DNA from: a virus
Length of the DNA: 23,083 nucleotides
Direction: 5' to 3' (one strand)
IMG/VR virus record: IMGVR_UViG_3300023253_000017
Span: 1 to 23,083 of that record
Shown: piece by piece, positions 5,729-13,856 of the stretch
Layout of the letters: each line of letters opens with the position of its first letter
How positions within the stretch are numbered: position 1 is the stretch's first letter
Translations under genes and position numbers: made by a program
Notes under the pieces: generated by a model
What the model saw: the letters and a program-made list of their open reading frames with translations, nothing else
Database searches by the model: none
What the model was told of the DNA's origin: nothing

Positions 5729-6222
5729 TGCAAACCCTAATCAGAGGTTTTGAAGAATATAAGATATTTAAGAATGGTGAAATAATTGGAAAATATGGCA
5801 GAAAATTAAAGCCGAGGATAAGCCCTGATGGATATGCCAGAGTGCAATTGCGCAAAAAAAAGAAATCGTATTCAAGATCTATTCATCGATTAGTTTTAGA
5901 AAATTTTACAAGCACGTGTCCAAATGGAAAAGAATGTAATCATAAAAACGGCATTAAGCATGACAATCGACTTGAGAATTTAGAATGGGTGACCAGAAGC
6001 CAAAATATCAAACATGCCTTTAGAATAGGGCTGCAATCACAAAAAGGTGAAAGAAGTACTCGCGCAAAATTGACAAATTTTAAAGTAAAAACAATTAGGT
6101 TTTTATTAAAAAATACAACCATTTCTCATTATAAAATTGCCGAAATGTTTGAAGTAACTCGGCCAGTTATTTCCAATATTAAAGCTCGTAGAATATGGAA
6201 TTATACGGAGGCTGGGGCATGA
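5728..6222 (+). CDS. HNH endonuclease with C-terminal helix-turn-helix (homing-type)
   Basis: The 164-aa protein has an HNH_3-type nuclease core: His53 in SIHRLVLENF, then NHKN (71-74) and NRLENLEWVT (80-89). The C-terminal part (about 114-160) contains HYKIAEMFEVTRPVISNIK, a helix-turn-helix expected to read the target DNA. This layout is typical of free-standing phage homing endonucleases. The start overlaps the gpW-like stop in TAATG. The end overlaps the portal start in ATGA, and its last codons contain the GGAG used as the portal's ribosome site. It is clearly more A/T-rich than its neighbours, which fits recent arrival. Confidence 0.9.
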   Translation: MQTLIRGFEEYKIFKNGEIIGKYGRKLKPRISPDGYARVQLRKKKKSYSRSIHRLVLENFTSTCPNGKECNHKNGIKHDNRLENLEWVTRSQNIKHAFRIGLQSQKGERSTRAKLTNFKVKTIRFLLKNTTISHYKIAEMFEVTRPVISNIKARRIWNYTEAGA

Positions 6223-7856
6223 GTAAGTTTTTTAAATTTTATGCTAAATTTTTTCCTGAACGTGCAATGCGCGGTTTTATTGCGTCTAAACGTATTGATC
6301 GGCTTGACGAATTCACAGGCCATAGGCGTAGCTTTGATTCTGTGGCCGGTGGTAGGTCTCGGTATGATCTTCAGTCCGAATCACGAAGCCCTGACGCTGC
6401 AATTTACTCCGATATTTCCAAACTCAGAGAGCATGTCCGACAATTAGAGCAAAATAACGGCCATGTTGCAGGGCCAATCAAGAGAAACGTGCGAAATGTT
6501 GTGGGGCAAGGCATACGTTTTCAGTCTGTCATTACCGCTGATGATCCGGGGCGTCGGTTAGAATATCCCAAAATTAACGAGAATGATGCTGAGTCCGTTT
6601 CTTATCTTTCAGAGAAGTATTTCGCAATATGGCAAAAACAGGCCGATGTACGCTTGATGCACTCTTTTTATGAGCAGCAAGGACTTGCTGAAGGCTCTTT
6701 AATGAGAGATGGGGAGTGTCTTGTCATTGGTCGGGAAAGTAAGCGCAGGGGCCGGATTATACCCTACTGCCTTGAAGTTTTAGAGGCTGACCGGCTTGTA
6801 ACGCCACAATCAGAAATTAATAACCCTAAAATTCGACATGGCATTGAATATGACGATGAAGGGGTTCCAAAGACATACTACATACTTAAAGTGCATCCCG
6901 GTGAAACCCTCAATATTGCTATTGTCAGGGCTGATTACGAAGAGATTCCTGCTTATTTCTCAAAGATAGGTGATGGAACACTAAGGAAAGTCATACATCT
7001 TTTTAATCCGTTACGACCTGAACAGACTCGTGGATTTTCAGAGTTTGCAGCGGGGTTAAAAGATCTTCACGACATGGACCGATACATGGAGGCTGAGAAA
7101 TTAGCGGCTCTTGAAGATGCCTGCATGACCGGAATTATAAAGACTAATGACCCCCAGGGTTTTCAGGCTGCATATACAGATCCTACCGCAGACAGACCGG
7201 AAGGTTATGAGCGCATTCACGAATTTGCACCGAATATGAATCATTATCTCATGCCGAATGAAGATTATGACCTTCATAAGCCCAGTCGTCCGAATGATCA
7301 ACTTGAATCATTTATCAATCAATTAATGCGCGGTCCGGCCAATGCCCTGGATATGCCGCCGGAAGTATTTGCCCAGAATTGGCAGGGCATGAACTACTCA
7401 AACGCCCGGACGGTTCTACTCAACTTCTATGCGGCCTGTGCAATGCGTCAATGGTATCTCATCAATCATTTGTGTATTCCGGTTTGGGAGAATGTTGGAA
7501 CCCGGTTAGTCATAAAGGGAAAAATACAGGCCAGGGGTTTTGACCGCCGGAAAGACGATTATTTAAGAAGTGACTGGATACCGGCGGTTTATCGGAAATG
7601 GATTGACCCGAAAAAAGAGGCTGAGGGCAACCAGATAGACCTTGATAATATGGTTGAGATTTTACCTGATGTTTTGGCCGAACGGGGCAAGGATTTTGAT
7701 GCTCATATCGAGAAGAAAGCCAGATCCATGAAGAAGATTCAAGCCGTAGAAAAGAAATATGGTGTGAAACTTTACCCGGAAAAACCGGAACCTAAGAAAC
7801 CAAAAAAAGAGGATGGAAAAGAAGATGAAGACAGAACTCTTTTACAGGTCGTTTGA
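6219..7856 (+). CDS. Portal protein (lambda gpB-like family)
   Basis: This 545-aa protein should form the dodecameric ring through which DNA enters and leaves the capsid. Recognisable family features are a basic N-terminus, the Trp/Tyr-poor segment with HVAGPIKRNVRNVVGQGIRF (about 84-104), DGECLVIGRE (about 168-177), and an ETRGF-like QTRGFSEFAAGL segment before a MDRYMEAEKLAALEDA helix (about 288-303). The lysine/glutamate-rich C-terminus (after about 500) is typical. I chose the ATG at 6219 because GGAG (6207-6210) precedes it by 8 bases and it overlaps the HNH stop. A start at 6195 would read into the HNH gene without ribosome-site support. It overlaps the protease gene by about 30 bases. 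Confidence 0.92.
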   Translation: MSKFFKFYAKFFPERAMRGFIASKRIDRLDEFTGHRRSFDSVAGGRSRYDLQSESRSPDAAIYSDISKLREHVRQLEQNNGHVAGPIKRNVRNVVGQGIRFQSVITADDPGRRLEYPKINENDAESVSYLSEKYFAIWQKQADVRLMHSFYEQQGLAEGSLMRDGECLVIGRESKRRGRIIPYCLEVLEADRLVTPQSEINNPKIRHGIEYDDEGVPKTYYILKVHPGETLNIAIVRADYEEIPAYFSKIGDGTLRKVIHLFNPLRPEQTRGFSEFAAGLKDLHDMDRYMEAEKLAALEDACMTGIIKTNDPQGFQAAYTDPTADRPEGYERIHEFAPNMNHYLMPNEDYDLHKPSRPNDQLESFINQLMRGPANALDMPPEVFAQNWQGMNYSNARTVLLNFYAACAMRQWYLINHLCIPVWENVGTRLVIKGKIQARGFDRRKDDYLRSDWIPAVYRKWIDPKKEAEGNQIDLDNMVEILPDVLAERGKDFDAHIEKKARSMKKIQAVEKKYGVKLYPEKPEPKKPKKEDGKEDEDRTLLQVV

Positions 7857-8817
7857 AATAGACCAGAGATCAATCAATGAGAAAGATAGAAGTGTAGCTG
7901 TTTCATTTTCTTCCGAAACCCCTGCAAAGAGATGGTTTGGTTCTGAAATTTTGCTCCATGGATCTAAAAACGTTGATTTGTCTCGTTTAAAACGGTTTGG
8001 CGCGGCTCTTTTAAACCACAATCCGAATAATATTGTCGGGCCGTTAAAAAGCATAAGTATCAAAGACCGCAGGGGAGAAGCAAAGATTATATTTGATGAG
8101 GACGAAGATGGTGAAAAGGCTTTGGGTAAGGTCAAGTCGGGATCTTTAAAGGGTGTTTCAGTAGGTTATACGATTCAGAAATTCCGCGAGGTATTGAACG
8201 ATGAAACATTTGAAGAAGATGGCGTTAAAATTAAAGGTCCGGCCCTTATTGCTGTTCGTTGGTCTCCACACGAAATAAGCCTAACGCCCGTACCACTAGA
8301 TCATAATGTCGGAGTAGGAAGAGCTTTAACACGGTCCCTTGAGGGTATCGATATCATTAAATCACAAACAAAGGAGAAAGACATGGATGAAACAAAAGTA
8401 AAAGCGATGATTGACGGGGCTATCCGCGAATTAAATTTTGCGAAACCTGAAGATATCCCCAAGGCCGAGGACATTGCAACGGCGGTACGCTCCCTGATCA
8501 CCGAGGATGCGAAACCCAAAATGTTGGTTGACACTGAAACTCTTCAGGATCTTTTGGGCCGGGCAGGTGCCGTGTCTCTGGAATGTAAAAGCAAAATTGC
8601 GGACATGGCAACCCAGGGCAAAACTGAGCCGGAAATGTTGAGAACGATTACCGATGAAGCCACTCTTGACTCTGATGCGGGTGATACGGGCGACAAGGGC
8701 ACTACATTGGAAGGTAAAAAGAAAATCACAACCCGCGCCCAGGTTACATCTTTTGAAGGGGTTGACGATAAAGACTTTTTCGGTTCAGTTTGTCAGCCTT
8801 CCATTTCTTTTAATTAA
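7825..8817 (+). CDS. Prohead protease (HK97 type) with C-terminal scaffold region
   Basis: The protein is about 330 aa. The N-terminal half (about 1-165) is an HK97-type prohead protease, a serine protease that trims capsid and scaffold during maturation. Candidate catalytic residues are His65 in LLNHN and Ser112 in GVSVGY. An acidic C-terminal half (from about 187) has the look of a scaffold and is also made separately if the internal start at 8383 is used. The gene starts inside the portal 3' end. ATG at 7813 is an alternative but is only one base from its GAGG, while 7825 (MKTELFYRSF) fits the family's usual N-terminus. It precedes the decoration and capsid genes, as in lambda. Confidence 0.88.
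   Translation: MKTELFYRSFEIDQRSINEKDRSVAVSFSSETPAKRWFGSEILLHGSKNVDLSRLKRFGAALLNHNPNNIVGPLKSISIKDRRGEAKIIFDEDEDGEKALGKVKSGSLKGVSVGYTIQKFREVLNDETFEEDGVKIKGPALIAVRWSPHEISLTPVPLDHNVGVGRALTRSLEGIDIIKSQTKEKDMDETKVKAMIDGAIRELNFAKPEDIPKAEDIATAVRSLITEDAKPKMLVDTETLQDLLGRAGAVSLECKSKIADMATQGKTEPEMLRTITDEATLDSDAGDTGDKGTTLEGKKKITTRAQVTSFEGVDDKDFFGSVCQPSISFN
8383..8817 (+). CDS. Nested in-frame scaffold protein (Nu3-like arrangement)
   Basis: Within the protease gene and in the same frame, AAGGAG (8371-8376) lies 6 bases before an ATG at 8383, a near-ideal start signal. The product would be the last 144 residues of the protease protein, beginning MDETKVKAMIDGAIREL and rich in Asp, Glu, Lys and Ala. In lambda, the scaffold Nu3 is made from an internal start in the protease gene C, and this arrangement looks the same. 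The scaffold would fill the prohead core and be removed by the protease half. No protein evidence exists; the call rests on the ribosome site, frame and gene position. Confidence 0.65.
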   Translation: MDETKVKAMIDGAIRELNFAKPEDIPKAEDIATAVRSLITEDAKPKMLVDTETLQDLLGRAGAVSLECKSKIADMATQGKTEPEMLRTITDEATLDSDAGDTGDKGTTLEGKKKITTRAQVTSFEGVDDKDFFGSVCQPSISFN

Positions 8818-8839
8818 AATTTAAACGGAGGTAGGCAAA

Positions 8840-9688
8840 ATGGCTGCTGTAAATAGAGACCCGTTTGTATATTCAAACAGAAAGGACGGTAAACCTCATA
8901 TGTTCAGGGGGCTGGTTAAGGCCGGATCTACCCAGGCAATTAAGCGGGGTGAGCTTTGCACTTGGAACGAAGAGGTCGGTTATTTCACACCGATAGATGC
9001 GATTGCCGATCACAGGTATCCTTTGGCGATTGCTGCCGAGGAGCAAAAGGCATCCGGTCGGCATGAGCTTGTCGCTTCCAGATATATTTTGTTCTACTCA
9101 CTTCATCCCGAGGACATTTTCGAGTTTCCAATTGCCGCTGCACAGTCTTTGGCAGTTGGCGATCCTTTTACCATGACCGCTACGACTACTCAGACGCTAA
9201 CAGCAAGCACCGGGGCGTTTGCTGTAGCTCATAATGTCGGCTGGGATCACTACCCGCAAGAGGAAGATACCACAATCAGAAATCAAAGCTACGCGAGGGT
9301 GTCTTTCAATCCTTGTGTGTCTTATTGGGGTTTCCGGTTCAGCAAATTGATGAATCTTGGCGTAAGGGTTATTACTACCGCTGCTGATCTCACGCTACTT
9401 GAAAGCGATATGTATAACACCCTTATTCTTGTAACCGCTGCCAAGACAATAACTTTGCCAGCGGTTAAACCTGGGATGGACACAACTATAGTCGGAACCG
9501 GAGCCTATGCCGTGGTGGTTGATCCTGATGACGATGACCAGCTACGCATTGCGGGGGCGCTATTAACCGCCGGTTTTACAATTACTTCAGGTGGTGCGGC
9601 TGGGGATAGTGTTCACCTTTTAACAGAGGGTGCCGCTGGTTTTATTGTATTAGATGAAAATGGAACATGGACGGCTGAAACTGCATAA
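8840..9688 (+). CDS. Putative head decoration protein, copy 1
   Basis: This 282-aa protein has two parts. Residues about 1-170 (MAAVNRDPFVYSNRKDG onward) are nearly the same as in the following gene. A C-terminal part (about 180-282, starting near LLESDMYNTLI) is a strand-rich module with TLPAVKPGMD and a terminal GTWT, a type often seen in phage virion surface proteins. Its place between the protease/scaffold and the major capsid gene is where lambda has its head decoration protein gpD, so decoration is the likeliest role. CGGAGG before the ATG gives strong expression, fitting an abundant structural protein. It is longer than gpD (110 aa), so the assignment rests on context. Confidence 0.6.
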   Translation: MAAVNRDPFVYSNRKDGKPHMFRGLVKAGSTQAIKRGELCTWNEEVGYFTPIDAIADHRYPLAIAAEEQKASGRHELVASRYILFYSLHPEDIFEFPIAAAQSLAVGDPFTMTATTTQTLTASTGAFAVAHNVGWDHYPQEEDTTIRNQSYARVSFNPCVSYWGFRFSKLMNLGVRVITTAADLTLLESDMYNTLILVTAAKTITLPAVKPGMDTTIVGTGAYAVVVDPDDDDQLRIAGALLTAGFTITSGGAAGDSVHLLTEGAAGFIVLDENGTWTAETA

Positions 9689-9714
9689 TCATTAACAATA
9701 CGGAGGTATAGAAA

Positions 9715-10557
9715 ATGGCTGCTGTAAATAGAGACCCGTTTGTATATTCAAACAGAAAGGACGGCAAGGCCCATATGTTTAAAGGGCTGGTCCAGGCCGG
9801 ATCTACCCAGGCAATTAAGCGGGGTGAGCTTTGCACTTGGAACGAAACCACGGGTTACTTTATCCCCATTGATGCGATTGCCGATCACAGGTATCCATTA
9901 GCGATTGCTGCCGAGGAGCAGAAGGCATCCGGAAGGCATGAGTTGGTTGCTTCAAGATACATTCTTTTTTATTCACTTCATCCGGAAGATGTTTTTGAAT
10001 TTCCGATTGCTGCCGCTGCAAGCGTGGCCGTTGGTGATCCCTATACAATGACCGCAACTACAACCCAGACATTAACCGCAAGCACCGGTGCTTTTGCCGT
10101 GGCAACCGTTGTCGGTTGGGATCATTATCCACAGGAAGAAGATACCAGCATCAGAAGTCAGAGTTATGCACGATTTTCTTTTAACCCCTGCTGTACTTAT
10201 TGGGGATTTCGTTTTTCTAAATTGGTAAATCCTGGACGAAGGGTTGTGACAATAGCAGCGACCGGCACTTTGCTTGAGTCTGATATGTATAACACATTAG
10301 TTACTCTTGCCGGTACAAGTACTGTAACGCTTCCGGCGGTTAAGCCGGGCATGGACGCTATTTTTGTCAATATTGACGGTGATACTCAATGTCTTGATCC
10401 AAATGCTGTTGATTTAATCCGTCTGGATGGGGCGTTACTGGATGTTGGCGATAAGATTACCCAATCTACAATAGGCTTTTCGTGTCGATTGATAACAGAA
10501 GGTGCAGACGGTTTTACTTGTTTGGCTCCTGTTGGTGAATGGACTGACGGAAGTTAA
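9715..10557 (+). CDS. Putative head decoration protein, copy 2
   Basis: This 280-aa protein is a tandem paralogue of the preceding one. The N-terminal 170 residues are close to identical, and the first 50 bases are the same in both genes. The C-terminal module (from about 180) has diverged strongly but keeps LLESDMYNTL, TLPAVKPGMDA and an EWTDG end. CGGAGG precedes the ATG. Together the copies suggest two alternative surface modules on one capsid-binding domain. It directly precedes the major capsid gene. A tail or spike role cannot be excluded from sequence alone. Confidence 0.6.
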   Translation: MAAVNRDPFVYSNRKDGKAHMFKGLVQAGSTQAIKRGELCTWNETTGYFIPIDAIADHRYPLAIAAEEQKASGRHELVASRYILFYSLHPEDVFEFPIAAAASVAVGDPYTMTATTTQTLTASTGAFAVATVVGWDHYPQEEDTSIRSQSYARFSFNPCCTYWGFRFSKLVNPGRRVVTIAATGTLLESDMYNTLVTLAGTSTVTLPAVKPGMDAIFVNIDGDTQCLDPNAVDLIRLDGALLDVGDKITQSTIGFSCRLITEGADGFTCLAPVGEWTDGS

Positions 10558-10582
10558 TTAATTATCAAAAAGGAGATTTAAG

Positions 10583-11800
10583 ATGAAAACATTTATCAAA
10601 TCAAACCTTGTGAAAATAGGGAAAGGTTTGTCAGTCGGTGATTTAAGGGCATTAGCCCAGCATGAGCCGGAAAACTTTGTCCACAAGGTTCAGCAAGGGG
10701 CAGAGGATGGCCACTTGAAGTTGGAAAATCTCAAAGACCTGCGGAGTCTTTATCAGGGCCTTGCAGATGTTGAGGTACAGGTAACGGCTGAAGTGAATGG
10801 TGTCCAGAGAACCATTACTTCTCAGGCGTTTCCGATTTTGACCGGCACGGCGACAATTGCACAGATCAACGATTCGTACCAGGCGGTTGAAACCATTGGC
10901 GGTGAGCTTGTAACTGATTTTGACGATCCTAAAAAAGTTACGACTATCGCCCAGATTTCAACACTCGACAAGGAAGTTGACGAAGTTGCAGAGAGGGAAG
11001 ACTTCCCGGAGGTTGGGGCCGAAGAAGAAAAGGTTGAGATCCGGCATAAAAAGAACGGTCGGAAAATTACTTTTTCGGTTGAATCGATCCTCGAGAACGA
11101 ACTTCAGGATATTGTTTCACGCACCAATGCCCTGGGCGAGATTGCTGCCGAGTGGATTGAGGAACAAACCCTTGCGAGAGTTACCGATGATACCGGTTCG
11201 GCTTCTTCTGATGCGGAGCCTTATGTTTATCGACCCGCCGGAACCGGCACGACTCTTTATTCGGCAACGGCGAACACCCCGGGAACTCGCGCACCTTTAG
11301 GAAATCGGATCACTACAAATCCATTTGTGGATGAGACCGATCTTGAAAATTGCCGAGTCCGAATGGCAACCATGCTGAATAATCGCGGAAAACGAATTAC
11401 CATTCCGAGATCCATGATTAAAATCTTGGTTCCTGATGCGATTGTTGGCGCTGTAATGAAGGTTCTCAACTCTGAGTATGTTTCGGGTGTGGAGAACGAG
11501 AAATCCAACTGGGGTCCCGGTGGTAAATGGGGCATTCCGGCTGAACGAGTGGTTTCAAGCCCAAAACTGGACGATCTTTCAGGGTCCGCGTGGTATTACG
11601 GAGCCTTTCAAAAGCAGTTTAAGCGCAAATGGAAGATGCGGTTTGAGTATGTGACCCTTGGATCAAACACCCAGGCATATCTCAATAGTCAGATCGCTTT
11701 TCAAGCCAGATTAGCATGGGACGTTGAAATTGGCGCTGTTGATTATATTTATGTACTTCAGTGCTTGAGTGCAAGCACCGCGCCTAATGATGCAAGATAA
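10583..11800 (+). CDS. Major capsid protein
   Basis: This 405-aa protein is called the major capsid subunit from position (after protease, scaffold and decoration genes, before head-tail joining genes), length and features of HK97-fold coats. An N-terminal charged helical region (about 1-60) could be a cleavable delta-like segment. There is an extended EEEKVEIRHKKNGRKITFS strand pair (about 147-165, E-loop-like), a long helix (ENELQDIVSRTNALGEIAAE, about 171-190), and a late FQARLAWDVEIGAVDY strand segment. AAGGAG is 7 or so bases before the ATG. Whether the protease trims the N-terminus is not visible. Confidence 0.82.
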   Translation: MKTFIKSNLVKIGKGLSVGDLRALAQHEPENFVHKVQQGAEDGHLKLENLKDLRSLYQGLADVEVQVTAEVNGVQRTITSQAFPILTGTATIAQINDSYQAVETIGGELVTDFDDPKKVTTIAQISTLDKEVDEVAEREDFPEVGAEEEKVEIRHKKNGRKITFSVESILENELQDIVSRTNALGEIAAEWIEEQTLARVTDDTGSASSDAEPYVYRPAGTGTTLYSATANTPGTRAPLGNRITTNPFVDETDLENCRVRMATMLNNRGKRITIPRSMIKILVPDAIVGAVMKVLNSEYVSGVENEKSNWGPGGKWGIPAERVVSSPKLDDLSGSAWYYGAFQKQFKRKWKMRFEYVTLGSNTQAYLNSQIAFQARLAWDVEIGAVDYIYVLQCLSASTAPNDAR

Positions 11801-11812
11801 ACGGAGGTTAAA

Positions 11813-11953
11813 ATGAAACGATTAAAATATTTTCTAATCGCCTTGCTTGGCCTGTGTGTAATTGCTACTTTAGCCTGGGCGGGCACAGTGAGTCAAAAAC
11901 CGTATGGAATTGCGTTTCCATTTTTTTGGTCATGCAATTATATCATAAATTAA
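11813..11953 (+). CDS. 46-aa signal-peptide protein, possibly a truncated gene
   Basis: A strong CGGAGG precedes an ATG encoding a classic Sec signal peptide: basic MKRLK, a hydrophobic core (about 6-20) and a cleavage motif AWA at 21-23. Only 23 residues follow, starting GTVSQKPYG. The two distal genes at 21680 and 22136 also begin with signal peptides ending in WA, and the one at 21680 continues with a similar GTASQ. This ORF may therefore be the remnant of a longer relative, or a real tiny membrane-directed peptide. Its stop codon directly abuts the next ATG, so it is translated ahead of the head-tail joiner. It is shorter than usual gene-caller limits. Confidence 0.6.
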   Translation: MKRLKYFLIALLGLCVIATLAWAGTVSQKPYGIAFPFFWSCNYIIN

Positions 11954-12286
11954 ATGACATTCAAAAGCAAACTTACTACGGACTTGTCAGTGTTTTATAA
12001 CACTGATGAGTTTGCAGAAACCGTGTCTTACACCGCTACGGGTGAAAGTGCGGTTGATATATCGGCAATCGTTACCCGGCAAGGGTCTCATTTAGAGACC
12101 TATGTTCGGGGGTCGATAACGGCGGCGGCTATAATTGAGGTTATGAAAAGCGAAGTTACAAATCCTCAACATGGAGATACTTATACTTTCGATTCTCAAA
12201 CCTGGGAAATGGACCCGGACATTGATGGCGGGGTTATTTATGAAGACGACGAAGAGTTTCACATTGCTTTGAGGCGCAGAGACTAA
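11954..12286 (+). CDS. Head-tail joining protein (gpFII-like)
   Basis: This 110-aa protein has the size, position and pattern of lambda gpFII, which caps the filled head and receives the tail. It has a helical start (FKSKLTTDLSVFYN), a DEFAETVSYT strand (about 18-27), a GDTYTFDSQTWEM segment (about 74-86) and a final strand ending IALRRRD. Similar proteins are often annotated as head-tail or ATP-binding sugar-transporter-like phage proteins. Its ATG follows the previous stop with no gap, and its own stop overlaps the next ATG. The call rests on pattern and gene order. Confidence 0.65.
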   Translation: MTFKSKLTTDLSVFYNTDEFAETVSYTATGESAVDISAIVTRQGSHLETYVRGSITAAAIIEVMKSEVTNPQHGDTYTFDSQTWEMDPDIDGGVIYEDDEEFHIALRRRD

Positions 12287-12819
12287 TGATCCATATCGAA
12301 ATAGACGATAGGCAGATTCGGAGCTTTATGAAGTCCTCTCCTAAGCGTGCTGAGTGGGCCATGAGTGAAGCCCTAAAGATGGCCGGTGGTCATATCAGGA
12401 AAGACCTGAAAGCGTATATTGAAGCCGGTCTTTCCGGAATGAAGCCCTTGCACCCGGTAACGGTGGCAGGCAAGAAAGGAAAAACAACCCCGCTTTATAA
12501 TTTAGCCAAAGCGATTTCTTTTAAATACGGGAAATCAAAGGGTGCTTTGCGGGTAAGAATCGGATGGATTAAAAAAGGTTTACCGGTGATCGTCAAGAGG
12601 GCGTTATATGGTCGAAAGCAAAGAGTCACTGAGAAAATACGGTCTATGTTTCACCATCGAGGGTATCATTTACGGAAAACGACCAAAATGTTGACTACCC
12701 CTGAACGTCCGGCATTGACCACTTTTTGGAATAGAAAAGAAAAAGAGATCCCGCGTTATGTGGAAAAGCGATTTTTTGAGAAGTTTTTTTCCAAGCAACG
12801 CGCAAATTTGAGGTTTTAA
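12286..12819 (+). CDS. Minor tail protein Z-like (tail completion)
   Basis: The 177-aa protein is very basic, with an N-terminal IEIDDRQIRSFMKSSPKR segment and a helical AEWAMSEALKMAGGHIRKDLK (about 22-42), as in the lambda gpZ family. Proteins of this family act at the tail end that meets the head. It lies right after the gpFII-like gene and before the tail tube, the lambda position. Aromatic, lysine-rich helices form the C-terminus. The start overlaps the previous stop by one base. Confidence 0.7.
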   Translation: MIHIEIDDRQIRSFMKSSPKRAEWAMSEALKMAGGHIRKDLKAYIEAGLSGMKPLHPVTVAGKKGKTTPLYNLAKAISFKYGKSKGALRVRIGWIKKGLPVIVKRALYGRKQRVTEKIRSMFHHRGYHLRKTTKMLTTPERPALTTFWNRKEKEIPRYVEKRFFEKFFSKQRANLRF

Positions 12820-12821
12820 TA

Positions 12822-13856
12822 ATGGCTAAACTAACCGGAATGGACGGTGTTTTAAGGGTTTATGATAGTAGCGCAATCCTTTTAGGAACCGCTCCACGAG
12901 ACGATGCCACGGTGGATATTGTTACATGGGACGGTTCAACGACTTATGCTAATATTACTGCCGCCGTGGATACAGACGACACAAGCTATTCATCTGACTT
13001 CCTTACAGACAATGACGATGCGGTGTTTATCGGTGCTGACGTTTCTTTTGCGATGATTCAATTCAAAAAGGATGGTGCCAGTCAATACGCCGTATCATCC
13101 GGGGCGCTGAAAGCTTATTATTTTGACGGCACCAATTTTGACAATACCGTAACGGCAACAGACGGGACGGCAACCGGGGCTGATTGCTTTGTGCAGGATG
13201 GTTATATTACGTTCAAGGTTCCTGAAGGTTGGGCGTTGGGAGCAAATGCTGTTAGTGCAAACCTTGATTCCGACAAGTACTATATTAAGTTAATGACCAC
13301 CACTTCTCCGTCAACCGCTCCGGATGCGGATATCCTTTGTCCTGTTGACGGTCAATTTTTTGAAGTAGCTTTTGCGAACATGGATTTTAACGGACCTCTT
13401 GGAAGGACCAAGACAGAAGAAATCTTGGTTTTAAACCGAATGCGCATGGATGCTAATGCTCATTACATTGAAGGTCCTGACAGTCCTATTTACGACCCAT
13501 TGCCGACCTCTTTTAGCGCGGCTTTAGATGATACTCTAAACAAAAACGATATTCAAATTGCTTTGGCTTGTGGTGATCCGGATTCCGCGAACTGGACCGC
13601 GACTGGCACAAGCTCTAAAGGTGACACTAAAAACGATGGCACTAACGCTAATCCTTCATTTGCTGAGTCCACAAAAAAGACAGTCAATATTCAAATGTTG
13701 TTTGGCACAATGGGGGTAGGCTGGGCGTATTACGAGGTCTTTGTTCCTGAAGATCAAGTAACATTCGCTGAGTCGGAGTCGGACGTTCCTATCACTGTAA
13801 ATGCCGGCGTTTATGGTGTGATTGAACTTATACATGGTTTTGGGGTGAGGCACTGA
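12822..13856 (+). CDS. Tail tube protein, long form with extra domain
   Basis: This 344-aa protein is paralogous to the gene at 14631. Shared elements are MAK....G..RVYDSS at the start, then NGPLGRTKTEEILVLNR (about 196-212), HYIEGPDSPIYDPLP (about 219-233), NDGTNANPSFAES and a late QVTFAESESDVPITVN. The core fits a major tail (tube) protein, and the place before the tail chaperones and tape measure supports that. Between the first strand and the core, about 155 residues (about 25-180) are inserted that the short paralogue lacks. They are rich in Asp, Thr and Tyr and strand-like, possibly a domain displayed on the tail surface. The stop overlaps the HNH start in TGATG. Confidence 0.75.
   Translation: MAKLTGMDGVLRVYDSSAILLGTAPRDDATVDIVTWDGSTTYANITAAVDTDDTSYSSDFLTDNDDAVFIGADVSFAMIQFKKDGASQYAVSSGALKAYYFDGTNFDNTVTATDGTATGADCFVQDGYITFKVPEGWALGANAVSANLDSDKYYIKLMTTTSPSTAPDADILCPVDGQFFEVAFANMDFNGPLGRTKTEEILVLNRMRMDANAHYIEGPDSPIYDPLPTSFSAALDDTLNKNDIQIALACGDPDSANWTATGTSSKGDTKNDGTNANPSFAESTKKTVNIQMLFGTMGVGWAYYEVFVPEDQVTFAESESDVPITVNAGVYGVIELIHGFGVRH

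Noticed and set aside
6195-6218. Earlier portal start at 6195
   Set aside because: No ribosome site; ATG 6219 has GGAG at 8 bases and overlaps the HNH stop in ATGA.
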